From: Cephalotus follicularis
Lineage: Eukaryota; Streptophyta; Magnoliopsida; Oxalidales; Cephalotaceae
DNA: 64,000 nt
Assembly (NCBI GenBank): GCA_001972305.1
Contig: BDDD01000049.1
Coordinates: forward strand, 478,499 to 542,498
Direction of reading: 5' to 3'
Positions 23,301 to 34,323 of the stretch are shown piece after piece (position 1 is the first letter of the stretch; the number at the start of each line of letters is the position of its first letter). The position numbers and the translations under genes were made by a program. The notes beneath the pieces are model-generated. The model worked only from the letters and a program-made list of their open reading frames with translations. It searched no databases and had not been told where the DNA came from.

Positions 23301-24255
23301 AGACTCCCAAGGAAACGCCACTGAACTTATGGACACAGCCTCCAGCGATGAAAACTCAATGAGTTGGACTCAGCGAGTTCCAGTCAAATTGTCATGGACC
23401 GGCCGCGCCATGACTGGTCCCCAAAAGCTCCGATCTTCACATTGGTGGCCGAGAATCGATGTGACTCACCTCAGAAAGCCTAGTCATAGCCGACAATGAG
23501 TTCGGCTCACTAAGTTGACCGCCCTCTTCAACAACTCCGGCTACTTCACAATAGCGCCGCAAAACATTTGGCTCTATACGCCTCTGCCCGAAACTCGCCG
23601 AGACTCGTTGTTATGTTGCCTCGCCGGAGCTTCGACCAGGTCGCCTGAGCACTGGTCTCGCCACCATTGGCCTTCAAAACCTTTGATCTACCCATTGGTG
23701 ACAGAGACTCGCCGTGACTCGGCGCCAAACGCTAGCCACAGGTGGTGGCAATCCGAACTCAATGAGTTGACTCAGCGACTTCAATACGACTGATTTTGAT
23801 GGCGATTTAAGCTAGAACTGAGATAGGTGAACCTAACATAGCTCCACCTATGACGATCGTGCCATCGGCAAAAGAAAGTCGTCGAAAAACACGAAGCTCT
23901 AAGCTTCGGTTTCCATAAAAAATGAAAGAAAACTATGTAGAGAAGGAGAAGAGGACTTGAGGAACTCACCTTCTCCCTTGGTAAACGATGGCGAAGGCGA
24001 CGTCGGCAGTGGAGCACCGTGCGCTGCTCCCTCTCTCTCAAACTCTCTCGCTCTCTCGAACCCCCGGGCACAAAAATGCTCCTGGCGAATAAAACGCGCT
24101 AGGTGTTTCAAGAAGACTCTTTTTTTTGGAACACGGATGGTACAATACCTGCTAACGGATTGTTTTTAGCCACAATGCAATATTTGAAAATATAAAATAA
24201 TTGAAACATTAGAGATAATTATTTTTAATCTTCAAAATATATAGACTTGCTCTTC
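20311..24255 (-). pseudogene. Copia L gag fragment, split by solo LTR F1
   Basis: The coding parts are 20400-21234 and 24145-24200, read on the minus strand. The N-terminal piece gives AKNNPLAGI and continues after the LTR as LSENRLTGTN, the usual Ty1/copia Gag start (ILxxNKLTGPNY.DW). Downstream parts include LEGSFLATVAEGAGENELTAH, GFALNMELSTDLVLHSLPQSFSQ (20650-20830) and a zinc knuckle CFHCRKLGHWKRDC (near 20490-20530). Frames are broken by several stops. No protease or RT follows. Sequence 24201-24255 is probably its untranslated leader. Confidence 0.8.
21235..24144 (-). repeat. F1: solo gypsy LTR with long U3
   Basis: Minus-strand termini are TGTACCATCCG and GGGCGGGTGTGACA. The direct duplication ATACC is at 21230-21234 and 24145-24149, and removing the insert restores the copia Gag frame, so both limits are firm. 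Its left two thirds match the LTR at 36681-38940 in reverse; the right ~1 kb (23140-24144) does not, and instead matches 35600-36345. This U3 part holds repeated phrases around GACTCGCCGTGACTCGGCG. Confidence 0.88.
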
Positions 24256-25156
24256 TGTCACACCCGTCCGGACAGGCATCGGATAATCCTACCAAGACAG
24301 ATGTGACCATCACATGGCAAGCCTCATTTCGGAAACCTCCACGTGATTTCTTTAAAACCAGTTTGAATATTTACCCAAAACCACATAATCGAATTAGAAG
24401 TCATAGTAGAACTTTTCAAAAAACTTGAAAATAATTCTACATCTTAAATTTTTATGAAAATCGGGTATGTAGTATCTGTTTATTAGATTATACCCCCTGT
24501 AAAGAAAACAAAATTTATAAAGTGGGCTCAGCCCTCAACAAACCACAATTAAAATAGTACACATGCATGGGTTAGGCTCCGCCTCAACCATATTATCAAA
24601 GCATGAATCATAAATAGGGCTACCTCATTCAAAACAACTGTAAAAACATTTATATAAGAACATAAGTAATGCAAAATTTAAATGTTGATGTCATGGATGA
24701 TATGCACGTGTTGAAACTCTGGTAGGCATGCCCTCGTGATCCAACATCGATTGTAGTCTCCTAAAACATCATAAACAAGATTCACAAATATAAGAAAGAT
24801 CCATATGTGTGAACAAGATCCACAAAGAAATCAATAACCAAAATGTAAACGAGATCCGCAAAGGTAAACGAAATCCACAACTTTAAACGAGATATGCAAA
24901 TGTAAACGAGAACCACGAATGTAAATAGAATCAACAATGTGAACCCTCGAAAAGGAATCTCGTTACTCGACAAATGGGCTTCACAGATATAAACAAGACC
25001 CACAAATATGCCCACATATGAATCTAATGTGACTCCACTGAAAAGAACCTCAAATATCAACAATGGATAAGCATAAAGTGAAATAAAGTATAATCCACAG
25101 AAAGAAAACCCAAATATTAACAAATGTAATATGGATAAGGCTATAAGCACAAGGTA
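24256..25156 (-). repeat. F2 LTR, left part (split by E2)
   Basis: It starts on the plus strand at TGTCACACCCGTCCGG and is colinear with F1. It stops at the E2 insertion site and resumes at 34324. Confidence 0.85.
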
Positions 25157-25352
25157 TGTAAGCCCCAAGTTTTATAAGTATTTGTTGTAATATATTATAT
25201 TGTATGACATCACAAAGGCCACACTTTTTTACTAAGTAAATAATAGTTTCTTGTCTCTTATGAGACATAAACTTGTCTCACATTTGCAAAAGGTGGGCCG
25301 GCCACAGTGAGGTCACAGGAAAGTTCTGTATTTTTCCATCCAAGAAAGTCCA

Positions 25353-25363
25353 TATATATATAA
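25353..25363 (+). promoter_or_regulatory. TATA box in E2 5' LTR
   Basis: TATATATAAAC, about 200 bases into the LTR, followed by CTATACGCACTCCATTCA and a GA-rich leader. Confidence 0.65.
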
Positions 25364-26966
25364 ACGGTTCAGCCCCTTTCTATACGCACTCCATTCATTT
25401 AGTGTCGATTGTTCAAGAGAGGGAGAGGGAGACGGTGAAAGGGTGAGAGACAGTGAGAAAGCTCAGATGGGAGCAAAGAAGGGGTCGCTGGACTCGTAGA
25501 AGTGTATAGATCTCAATTTTGGCAGCAGATTCATCTAGATTTGTAAGCGATTTTAGCAGCAAGTACTCCTAGAGCTGTAACTCGACATCTATCGAGGTAG
25601 GCTTTACTTGTATGCTTGAACTCTTGTGTATTTCTACCTTGAATGATGAATGATGTTATAAACCGATGGGTTGTGCTGCTATGGATTGCTAGATCAGGCC
25701 TAAATGAATAGTTAAGGATATATTTGTTAACTGTTTTGAGTTGGAATCGATCCCTGGAGACTTATGGCTTCCTTGGATCGAGTGTTAGATTGCCTGTTTT
25801 GGACTTGAGTTGTTGATGAGATGATTAACAGGCATATGTTAATGTTCTAATAAGTCCTTGAATTGTGGATGCCTTTAGTTAGAGCGTTGGCATTTTGTTG
25901 AAGAGATAACAGGCCAAGGCAGAGCTCCAAGTGTGAAGGCAGACCTCATACTAGAGGCAGGCCTCATACTAGAAGGCAGACCTTAAAGCTTGAAGGCAGA
26001 CGTCGAAGGTAAATCTCATAGTACAAAGCTCGTCGTCTGACATCAGGACTTAGGAAAGTTCTAAGACTGTGTAGCTTAGGTGAACCTCCTCCGATACACC
26101 TAGGTGATCCCTTCTTTGACCAAAAGGGTTTATAGCTAAAGACCTATGAGGTCTTAGAATTTGCCCAACATTGTTGAGCCCTGACGAGATAGCCACTCCT
26201 GTTCTCTGATATGTCATGAGGGATCAGAGAGGTAGTCGCTTAGTCTGATAGATGGAGAGCCATGGGACTCTACCTTAAGAGAGATTTATAATCACGGAGA
26301 AAAGAGCTGGAGGAACCACTTTGGGGAAACCTAAGGGTACACACCTCAAACTTAAGGACCGCGAGGACCCTGCATGACTCTGAATAACCCTGACTAGCAT
26401 TACTAGAGGTACCGCAGGAACCACTTTGGGGTGAACCTAAGGGTAAACACCTCATTATGAAGGACTGCTTAGATTAACCCCGACTAGCATTACTGGAGGA
26501 AACACAGGAACCACTTTGGGGTGAGCCCAAGGGCAGACACAGCATTCTGAAGGACCGCGAGGACCCCGTAAGACTAGGTCAACTCCAGTATGCTCTGTCC
26601 TGAGGAGACGAGCATTAAGGAGATGAGTAATCAGACCAACGCTATCTCAACTATATTCTCTGCAGTATAAGCAAGGCATAGATGAGAGCGATGCTACTGG
26701 TCTACACTCTGCCCGTAGAGTATAGACCAGTAGAGTAGTGCGTAGAAGGATGGGAGTCCTCTACCTACTCTTATCTTATGAATATATGTATTCCTAGACG
26801 ACTATGGATTGGTCTGTGAAATGCCTGTAGGCTTATGGTGTATAAATAATGATCTTATTATATGGGTAATTATTATAACTGGCATTCATGCATCTCCTGC
26901 CATGCATACATCTCTATAACTGTACACTTCTCTGCATATGGTACTGCCTACACAACCATGGGTTAT

Positions 26967-26989
26967 TGACCCATTCTCTAAATGGGTCA
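26967..26989 (+). other. Conserved LTR hairpin, E2 5' LTR copy
   Basis: Arms TGACCCATT and AATGGGTCA around CTCTA, preceded by AACC-ATG-GGTT and followed by GGTACAGG. 352 bases before the LTR end, similar to E1 (313). Confidence 0.65.
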
Positions 26990-27348
26990 GGTACAGGTGA
27001 CGCATCAAAGTGATTAGATGGGCCAGTTCACAGTGCAAGGATTCTAATAGTGGTGCATCTCCTCTAACTACCTTATTATATAAGAGATTTGATGTATAGA
27101 ATAATTATATTTCAATTATTTTAACCTGCCGACTTGTGGCAGTACACCTAATATGAGACATGTGTTATTGATGTATACATTTGGGTGTATCCACTCAGGA
27201 TATTGAATAATTATTTCCACATGCATGACTCTAATTGAAGTTTTAAATTTATAGCATTTTTGGATGATAACATGATTGAAATTTAAGGACGGCATGCCAC
27301 GTATTGAGTCATGGGGCCCTCCCATGGTTTGGTGAGTGACAATTTAGG

Positions 27349-27360
27349 TGGCATCAGGCC
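27349..27360 (+). other. E2 primer-binding site
   Basis: TGGCATCAGGCC is a degraded match to the tRNA-Met site TGGTATCAGAGCC, with one substitution and one deleted base, seven bases after the LTR. Confidence 0.65.
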
Positions 27361-27501
27361 GTTCTATGCTGGATATGCCAAGATAGGATCCTTGGCAGTT
27401 AGAATTGTGAATGATTGATTGGATTAAGTGTTGCTTCAATTATTTTGGAGATGCAGATATGATAAGTGGATATTGACCCTTTTCTCTTATACAAAGTAAG
27501 T

Positions 27502-28930
27502 ATGGAAGGTCATCATGGAAGAGCTGCAAGAAGAGCTAGGGTCAGGTCGTCTACTAGACGTACCCGAGCCAATAGAGGTAATGAATAACAGGAAGATGAG
27601 AATGTGGTCCAAGAAGCAGAAGTTGTTCCTCCTGCTCAAGAGGAGCTCAGAGATTATATGAGAGAGATGCATGCCATGATGACCCGGATGATTGAATTCA
27701 TGCAAAGACAAGCAGCCACAGCAGAGCAAACTTCAGCTATAAGACTAGCTAGGCAGGCAGAAGCAGCAGTTAGACCAGCTACTCGTATTACCCCCAGGGT
27801 AGATCCCCTGATTAAGTTTTTATAGTTAAATCCTCCAGAATTTAGAGGGGACTTTGATCTTGTGGTCACTAAGAGATGGATGATGCAGTTAGAGAAAATT
27901 TTTAGGGTATTGGGATGTTCAAACTTCGAGAAGGTTACTTTCGCCTCTCATATGCTCCAGGGCGAAGCAGAACATTGGTGGATGATGGTTGATGCCTCCT
28001 GAGAAGAATCAAGACTACCAAATTCATGGGACATGTTTGGAACTGAGTTCAATGAGAAATATTGCCCCAAGGTAGAAGTTGACAAAAAAGAGGCCGAATT
28101 TCATGGCCTAACTCAAGGCAGCATAACAGTGGCCCAGTATGAGGCCAAATTTCTTGAGTTTGCAAGAATAGATCCACACATTGTGGGCACAGAAGCAAGG
28201 AAGGCCAAGAGGTTTCTTGCTGGCTTAGACTCGATATCAGGCAGAAGCTAATGCTTCTTTGTTTGAGATCCTTCTTTTAGTTGCTAGTAGAGCCAGAGAT
28301 GTTGAAGCAGTATCTGAAGAACTTCAAAATTTGAGGATCCAGATTGGTGGTAGCAGACCTGCTTCTTCAGGTTGGCAATCAGGGAGGAGTCTGGGAGCAG
28401 TAATAAATCCCAGAAGACTAGAAGCAGCGGTAGCCCTGATCAGGGTGGATCTCCTTAGAGCATTGGTAGTCCATCCAGTCCCTCAAGACTAGGAGGGCAG
28501 TTTTGAGGTTCTCGACAGAGGAGATGAGATCAAGGCTCTCGGTTGAGGTACCAAATGAGGTTATCATTGTAGAGAGGTTACCCTAGATCTTCCAGTGATA
28601 ATAGTCAGGTTCCTTTTGATCTGTACGTGTATTGTTAGCGCACTAATCATGCTTCAGATGATTGCTGGTGGAAGGATAGTAAGTGCCTAGTTTGTGGAGC
28701 TATGGATCATATGGTAGCAGAGTGCCCTCAAAATAGGTATAGTTCGGGGAATCAGCAAAGTCAGAGTTTGGCCCGATCACAGGGAGGCTCACAGCGTAGC
28801 CGTGGTTTTGGATCGCAATACCAGGGTTGTCCTAGCACCAATTCGCCTTCTACAGTGTGGGGAGACCGTGGTAAACAACCTATGGGATTTGCACCTACCG
28901 TACAGGGTAGAGTCTATGCCATGGATCAGA
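27502..28930 (+). pseudogene. E2 gag: capsid and two zinc knuckles
   Basis: The start ATG at 27502 opens a basic peptide that stops at codon 29. The frame then continues past further stops: QEELRDYMREM, RVDPLIKFL, RWMMQLEKIFRVLG, EAEHWWMM and VAQYEAKFLEFARIDPH are clear Gag capsid motifs (27600-28200). A frameshift near 28225 moves to another frame (LVASRARDVEAVSEELQ). The nucleocapsid region near 28620-28740 has a damaged first knuckle and an intact second one, CLVCGAMDHMVAEC. The layout equals E1 gag. Confidence 0.88.
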
Positions 28931-31900
28931 GAGACGCGTAAGATCAGACTCAGTTATTGAAGGTACCATTTCTATATTCCAATATTTGCCACACCCTTAT
29001 AGATCCGGGTTCATCTCATTCATGCGTTGCTATGCATTTTCTATGTCATATTGAGGTGGAACCTGAGCCCTTATCTTTTATAATGAATGTTAGCACCCCA
29101 GTAGGAGAACCTTTTTACTTAGAATAGATGTGTGAGTCTTGTGCCTTAGTAATTGTCGATCGTGTCTTGATGGCTGATCTGATAGTGTTGCCGATGGGAG
29201 AACTGGATGTCATCCTAGGAATGGATTGGTTATTGGCACACTACGCATGTATGGAATGTCATAGGAAGGTCGTAACCTTTAATTTTCCAGGCCAGTCTCA
29301 ATTCCAGCTTGTTAGAACCTTAGAGAACTATTCAATTCAAATGATTTTTGCTATTCATGCTAACAGGCTATTGAGACAAGGTTGTAGTGGTTACCTGGCA
29401 CATGTGACAGATGACAGGAAATGGACACCGAGGTTGGAGGATGTTCTGGTTGTCTGTGAATATCCCAATGTGTTTCTGGAGGAGTTAACCTCCTTACCTT
29501 CTAAGAGAGATGTGGAGTTTACTATAGATCTCCTACCAAGGACATCACTGATATCGAGAGCTCCTTATCGCATAGCCCCTCCTAAATTGAAAGTGTAATT
29601 GTAGGAGTTGCTCGATAAAGGTTTTATCGGACCGAGTGTTTCCTCGTGGGGAGCACCTATCTTATTCGTCAAAAAGAAGGATGGATCCTTGAGGATGTGC
29701 ATTGATTATCGGCAACTCAACAAAGCTACAATTAAAAACAAATATCTGCTGCCGTACATTGACGAATTGTTTGATCAGTTATGAGGATCTTCGGTATTCT
29801 CCAAGTTGGATTTAAGATCAGGGTATCATCAGCTCAGAGTTAGAGCCAAAGACATCCCAAAGACGGCTTTCAGGTCACGATATGGATATTATGAGTTCGT
29901 GGTATGCTGTTTGGGGTAACAAATGCCCCTGCCGCATTCTTGAGCTTGATGAATAGGGTTATTAGTCTGTATCTTGACCAGTTCATAGTGGTCTTTATTG
30001 ATGATATCTTTGTGTACTCCAAATCTATGGAGGAGCATGGAGAGCATTTGCACTTGGCATTGCAGGTTTTGATAGATCACCGATTGTATGCCAAGTTTAG
30101 CAAATGTGAATTTTGGTTGTCAGAGGTGGGTTTTCTTGGTCACGTTATCTCCAGTGCCGGTTTATCGGTAGATCCAACAAAGATATAAGTAATAAGAGAC
30201 TGGAAAAGACCAACAACCGTGACGGATTCTTAGCCTTAGCGGGTTATTTCCGCCGTTTTATGGAGGAATTCTCATGGATAGCCGTACCATTGACCAGATT
30301 AATGTAGAAGAAAAACCCTATTTGTATGGGATGATTATGAGCGGAGCTTCCAAGAACTAAAACATCGTTTGATTTCTGCACCAAATTTTGCTTTGCTGGA
30401 GGGCAATGAAGGCTTTGTTGTATATAGTGATGCATCTAGAAATGGCATGGGATGTGTTTTGATGCATAATGGAAAGGTGATCGCTTATGCCTCAAGGAAG
30501 TTGAAGCCTCATGAAGAGAATTATCCAACTCATGATCTCGAGTTGGCAGCGATAGTTTTTGCACTACGCAAATAGAGACACTACTTGTATGGCACGAAGT
30601 TTGGTGTGTTTATAGATCACAAAAGCTTAAAACACATTTTCTCCTAGAAAGACCTGAATATGAGGCAAAGGAGATGGATGGAATTGCTAAATGATTATAA
30701 CTGTGAGATACAGTACCATCTAGGCAAAGCTAATGTGGTTGCAGACACTTTGAGTCATCGATTAGCTTGCCTAAAGGTCAGTCAGATTCAGACGCGTCCA
30801 TGGTTGTTGGACAGGATTAGAGAAGCTCAAGGTATGGATGGAAGCTTGCTTAAGATGGCACTAGATGGTCAAGGCGGATTGAAACCTGAGTTTTCAATTC
30901 GTTGTGATGGATTGATTAGATATCAGGGAAGAATTTGTGTCCCTAATAGTAAAGAATTGAAGGATGAACTTTTGTCACAGGCCCATCGCTCCACTTTCTC
31001 AGTACATCCCGGGAGTACCAAAATGTAACGAGACTTAAAACTCAACTACTGGTAGAGTAATATGAAAAGGGAGATAGCTGAATATGTTGCTTCCTACCTG
31101 ACATGCCTGCAAGTCAAGGCAGAAAACCAGAGACCCACTGGATTTCTTCTACCGTTGCTTGTGGCACAATAGAAATGGGAACACATCACCACGGATTTTG
31201 TGACATGATTACCAAGAACAAGGACTAACTGTTACGCCATATGGGTGATCGTTGATTGCTTTACCAAATCTGCTCATTTTCTAGTAATCAAGATGACTTA
31301 TTCTCTTGAACGGTTGGCAACCTTGTATGTTGGAGAGATTTTTAGGCTCCATGGAGTACCAGTCAGCATGGTGTCTGAAAGGGACCCCTTATTTACATCG
31401 CTGTTTTGGAAGAAACTGCAGACAGGTTTTGGTACCCATTTGAGTTTCAACATAACTTTTCATCCCCATATTGATGATCAGTCTTAGCAGACTATTCAGA
31501 CTCTGGAGGACATGCTTCGGGCATGTGTGATGGATTGGGGTGGCAATTGCGATTTGCATCTGTCGTTAGTAGAGTTTTCATACAATAACAGTTATCATTC
31601 CAGCATCCGAATGGGAGCATTCGAAGCTCTCTATGGTAAAAAGTGTAGAACCCCAATTTGTTGGTTTAAAGTTGGCGAACAGAGTCTTTTAGGGCCAAAA
31701 CTTGTGCAAGAAACAATGGAGAAGGCTAAAGTTATCATAGAGAGGCTTCTAATAGCCCAGAGTATACAGAAGAGTTATATAGATCATCGTAGGTGAGAGT
31801 TGGAATTTTCTGTGGGAGATCATGTATTCCTCAAAGTCTCACCAACCAAAGGAATCACGAGGTTCAGAAAGAAAGGGAAATTAGCCCCTCGGTTTATAGG

Positions 31901-32226
31901 ACCTTTCGAGATCCTCGAGAGGGTAGGTACACTCGCCTACAGACTTGCCTTACCGCCCAGTTTATCAGATGTGCATAATGTCTTCTATGTCTCGATGCTA
32001 AGGATGTACCATCCATATCCTTCTCATGTGCAACAGTGGGAGCCGTTAGAGTTGAGGAAGGCTTTGAGATTTGAAGAAATACTTATCCAAATCCTTGATC
32101 GTAGAGTTAAACAGCTAAGAAGCAAGACCATCCCATTAGTGAAGGTATTATGGCAGTACCATAGACTTGAAGAAGCTGCATGGGAACATGAGGAAGATAT
32201 GAGAGCATTGTACCCTCACTTGTTTT
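28930..32226 (+). pseudogene. E2 pol: protease, RT, RNase H, integrase, chromodomain-like tail
   Basis: In order: protease TLIDPGSSHSC (near 29000, DPG in place of DSG) and LGMDWLLAHY (29220); RT with [18 protein letters not shown] (29670), [11 protein letters not shown] (29805) and [13 protein letters not shown] (29990); RNase H with [13 protein letters not shown] (30425) and a DHKSLKHIF phrase; integrase with a damaged zinc finger (HRSTFSVHPGSTKM, near 30990-31120), VIVDCFTKSAHF (31245), MVSERDPLF (31370, second catalytic Asp retained in RDP context) and HIDDQS followed by TAG where the catalytic Glu is expected (31485); then [13 protein letters not shown] and a chromodomain-like end, stop at 32226. 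More than ten stops and at least two frameshifts. Confidence 0.92.
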
Positions 32227-32258
32227 GACCTTAAGGAATCTCGGGATGAGATTTTTCT

Positions 32259-32271
32259 AAGGAGGGGAGGA
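32259..32271 (+). other. E2 polypurine tract
   Basis: AAGGAGGGGAGGA directly precedes the 3' LTR. It is preceded by CTCGGGATGAGATTTTTC, the same pre-tract phrase as in E1. Confidence 0.85.
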
Positions 32272-34323
32272 TGTAAGCCCCGAGTTTTATAAGTATTTGT
32301 TGTAATATATTATATTGTATGACATCACAAAGGCAACGCTTTTTGACTAAGTCAATAATAGTTTCTTGTCTCTTATCAGACATAAACTTGTCTCACATTT
32401 GCAAAAGGTGGGTTGACCACTGTGAGGTCAAGGGCAAGTTCTGTATTTTTCCGTCCAAGAAAGCCCATATATATATAAATGGTTTAGCCCCTTTCTATAC
32501 TCACTTCATTCATTCAGTGTTTATTGTTCTAGAGAGGGAGACGGTGAAAGGGTAAAGCTCAGATTGGAGCAAAGAAGGGGTCGTTGGACTCGTAGCAGTG
32601 TATAAATCTCAGAAGAGGAACCATATCTCAATTCTGGCAGTAGATTCATCTATATTTGCAAGCGGTTTTAGTAGTAGGTTCTCCTAGAGCTGTAACTCGA
32701 CATCTATCGAGGTAGGCTTTACCTATATGCTTGAACTCTTATGTATTTGTACCTTGAATGATGAATGCTGTTATGAACTGATGGGTTGTGCTGCTATGGA
32801 TTTCTAGATCAGGCCCAGATGAATAATTAAGGATATTTGTTAACTGTTTTGACTTGGAATCGATCCTTGGTGACTTATGGCTTCCTTGGATCGAGAGTTA
32901 GATTACCTGTTTTGGACTTGAGTTGTTGATGAGATGATTAACAGGTATATGTTAATGTTATACTAAGTCCTTGGGCTGTGGACGCCTTTAGTTAGAGCGT
33001 TGGCGTTTTGTTTAAGAGATAACATGCCAAGGCAGAGCTTCAAGTGCGAAGGTAGACCTTGTACTAAAAGGCAGACCTCAGAGCCTGAAGGAAGACCTCG
33101 GAGGTAGATGTCAGAGCACAAAGCTCGTCGTCTGACATCAGGACTTAGGAAAGTTCGAAGACTGTGCAGCTTAGGTGAACCTCCTCTGATACGCCTAGGT
33201 GAGCCCTTCTCTGACCAAAAGGGTTTATAGCTAAAGGCCTATGAGGTCTCAGACTTTTCCCAACAATGTTGAGCCCTAATGAGTTAGCCACTCCCGTTCT
33301 CTACTATGTCATGAAGGATCAGGGAGATAGACGCTTAGTCTGACAGATGGAGAGCCATGGGACTTTACCTTAAGAGAGATTTATAATCACGGAGAAAAGA
33401 GTTGGAGGAACCGCTGGAAACACTTTGGGGTAAGCCCAAGGGCAGACACTGCATTCAGAAGGACCGCGAGGACCCCGTATGACTAGATCGACTCTGACTA
33501 CTCCAGTATGCTCTGTCCTAAGGAGACGAGCATTAAGGAGATGAGTAACCAGACCAGCGCTATCTCAACTATATTCTCTACAATATAAGCAAGGCGTAGA
33601 TGAGAGCGATGGTACCTTCAGCAGAGAAGGCAGAGGAGCACTTACTCCTCTACCTACGTCACCTTGAGTGCATAGAAGGATGGAAGTCCTCTGCCAGTAG
33701 AGTGTAGACCAGTAGAGTAGTGCGTAGAAGGATGGTAGTCCTCTGCCTACTCTTATCTTGTGAATATATGTATTCCTAGACGACTATGGATTGGTCTGTG
33801 AAATGCCTGTAGGCTTATGGTGTATAAATGATGATATTTTTATATGGGCAATTACTATAACTAGCATTCATGCATCTCCCTCCATGCATACATCTCTATA
33901 AATGTACACTTCTCTGCATATGATACTGCCTACACAACCATGGGCTATTGACCCATTCTCTGAATGGGTCAGGTACAGGTGACGCATCAAAGTGACATGA
34001 TAGGCCAGTTCACAGCGCAAGGATTCTAATAGCAGTGTAGCTCCTCTACCTATCTTATTGTATAAGAGATTTGATGTATGGAATAACTATATTTCAATTG
34101 TTTTGACATGCCAGCTTGTGGCAATACGCCTAATATGAGACATGCGATATTGATGTATACATTTGGGTTTATCCACGCAAGATATTGAATGATTATTTCC
34201 GCATGCATGACTCTGAATGAAGTTTTAAATTTAGAGTATTTTTGGATGATAATATGATTGAAATTTAAGGACGACATGTCACGTGTCAGGTCGTAGGGCC
34301 CTCTAATGGGTTGGGGCTTGACA
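32272..34323 (+). repeat. E2 3' LTR (2052 bp)
   Basis: It starts TGTAAGCCCCGAG and ends GGGGCTTGACA. TATA near 32468-32480, hairpin at 33949-33971. It differs from the 5' LTR by substitutions and indels, including loss of one AACCACTTTGGGG repeat block and gain of a GTAGACCAGTAGAGTAGTGC-type block near 33610-33740. Confidence 0.92.
33949..33971 (+). other. Conserved LTR hairpin, E2 3' LTR copy
   Basis: TGACCCATTC and GAATGGGTCA pair around a short loop. The stem matches E1 base for base while the neighbouring LTR sequence does not. Confidence 0.6.

Larger units (their letters stand above)
25157..27341 (+). repeat. E2 5' LTR (2185 bp)
   Basis: It starts TGTAAGCCCCAAG and ends GAGTGACA. TATA box at 25353-25363, then a GA-rich leader. 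Internal short repeats include AGGCAGACCTC units (25915-26010) and ACCACTTTGGGG(T)GA(A)CC(T)AAGGG units (26310-26530). Hairpin at 26967-26989. Confidence 0.92.
25157..34323 (+). mobile_element. E2: structurally complete Ty3/gypsy chromovirus related to E1
   Basis: The LTRs (25157-27341 and 32272-34323), primer site, gag-pol and polypurine tract are all on the plus strand, with direct duplication AGGTA at 25152-25156 and 34324-34328. Proteins are close in motif to E1 (LIDPGSSHS protease, [18 protein letters not shown]-type integrase end), but LTR sequences are different except for a conserved hairpin block, so it is a sister family. Many stops make it inactive. It sits inside LTR F2. Confidence 0.92.

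Noticed and set aside
23275..23793. Overlapping frames in the U3 of F1 that resemble a small gene with a homolog at 35600-36340
   Set aside because: The matching copy is another LTR of the same type, and stops and indels differ freely between the two, so no protein is maintained.
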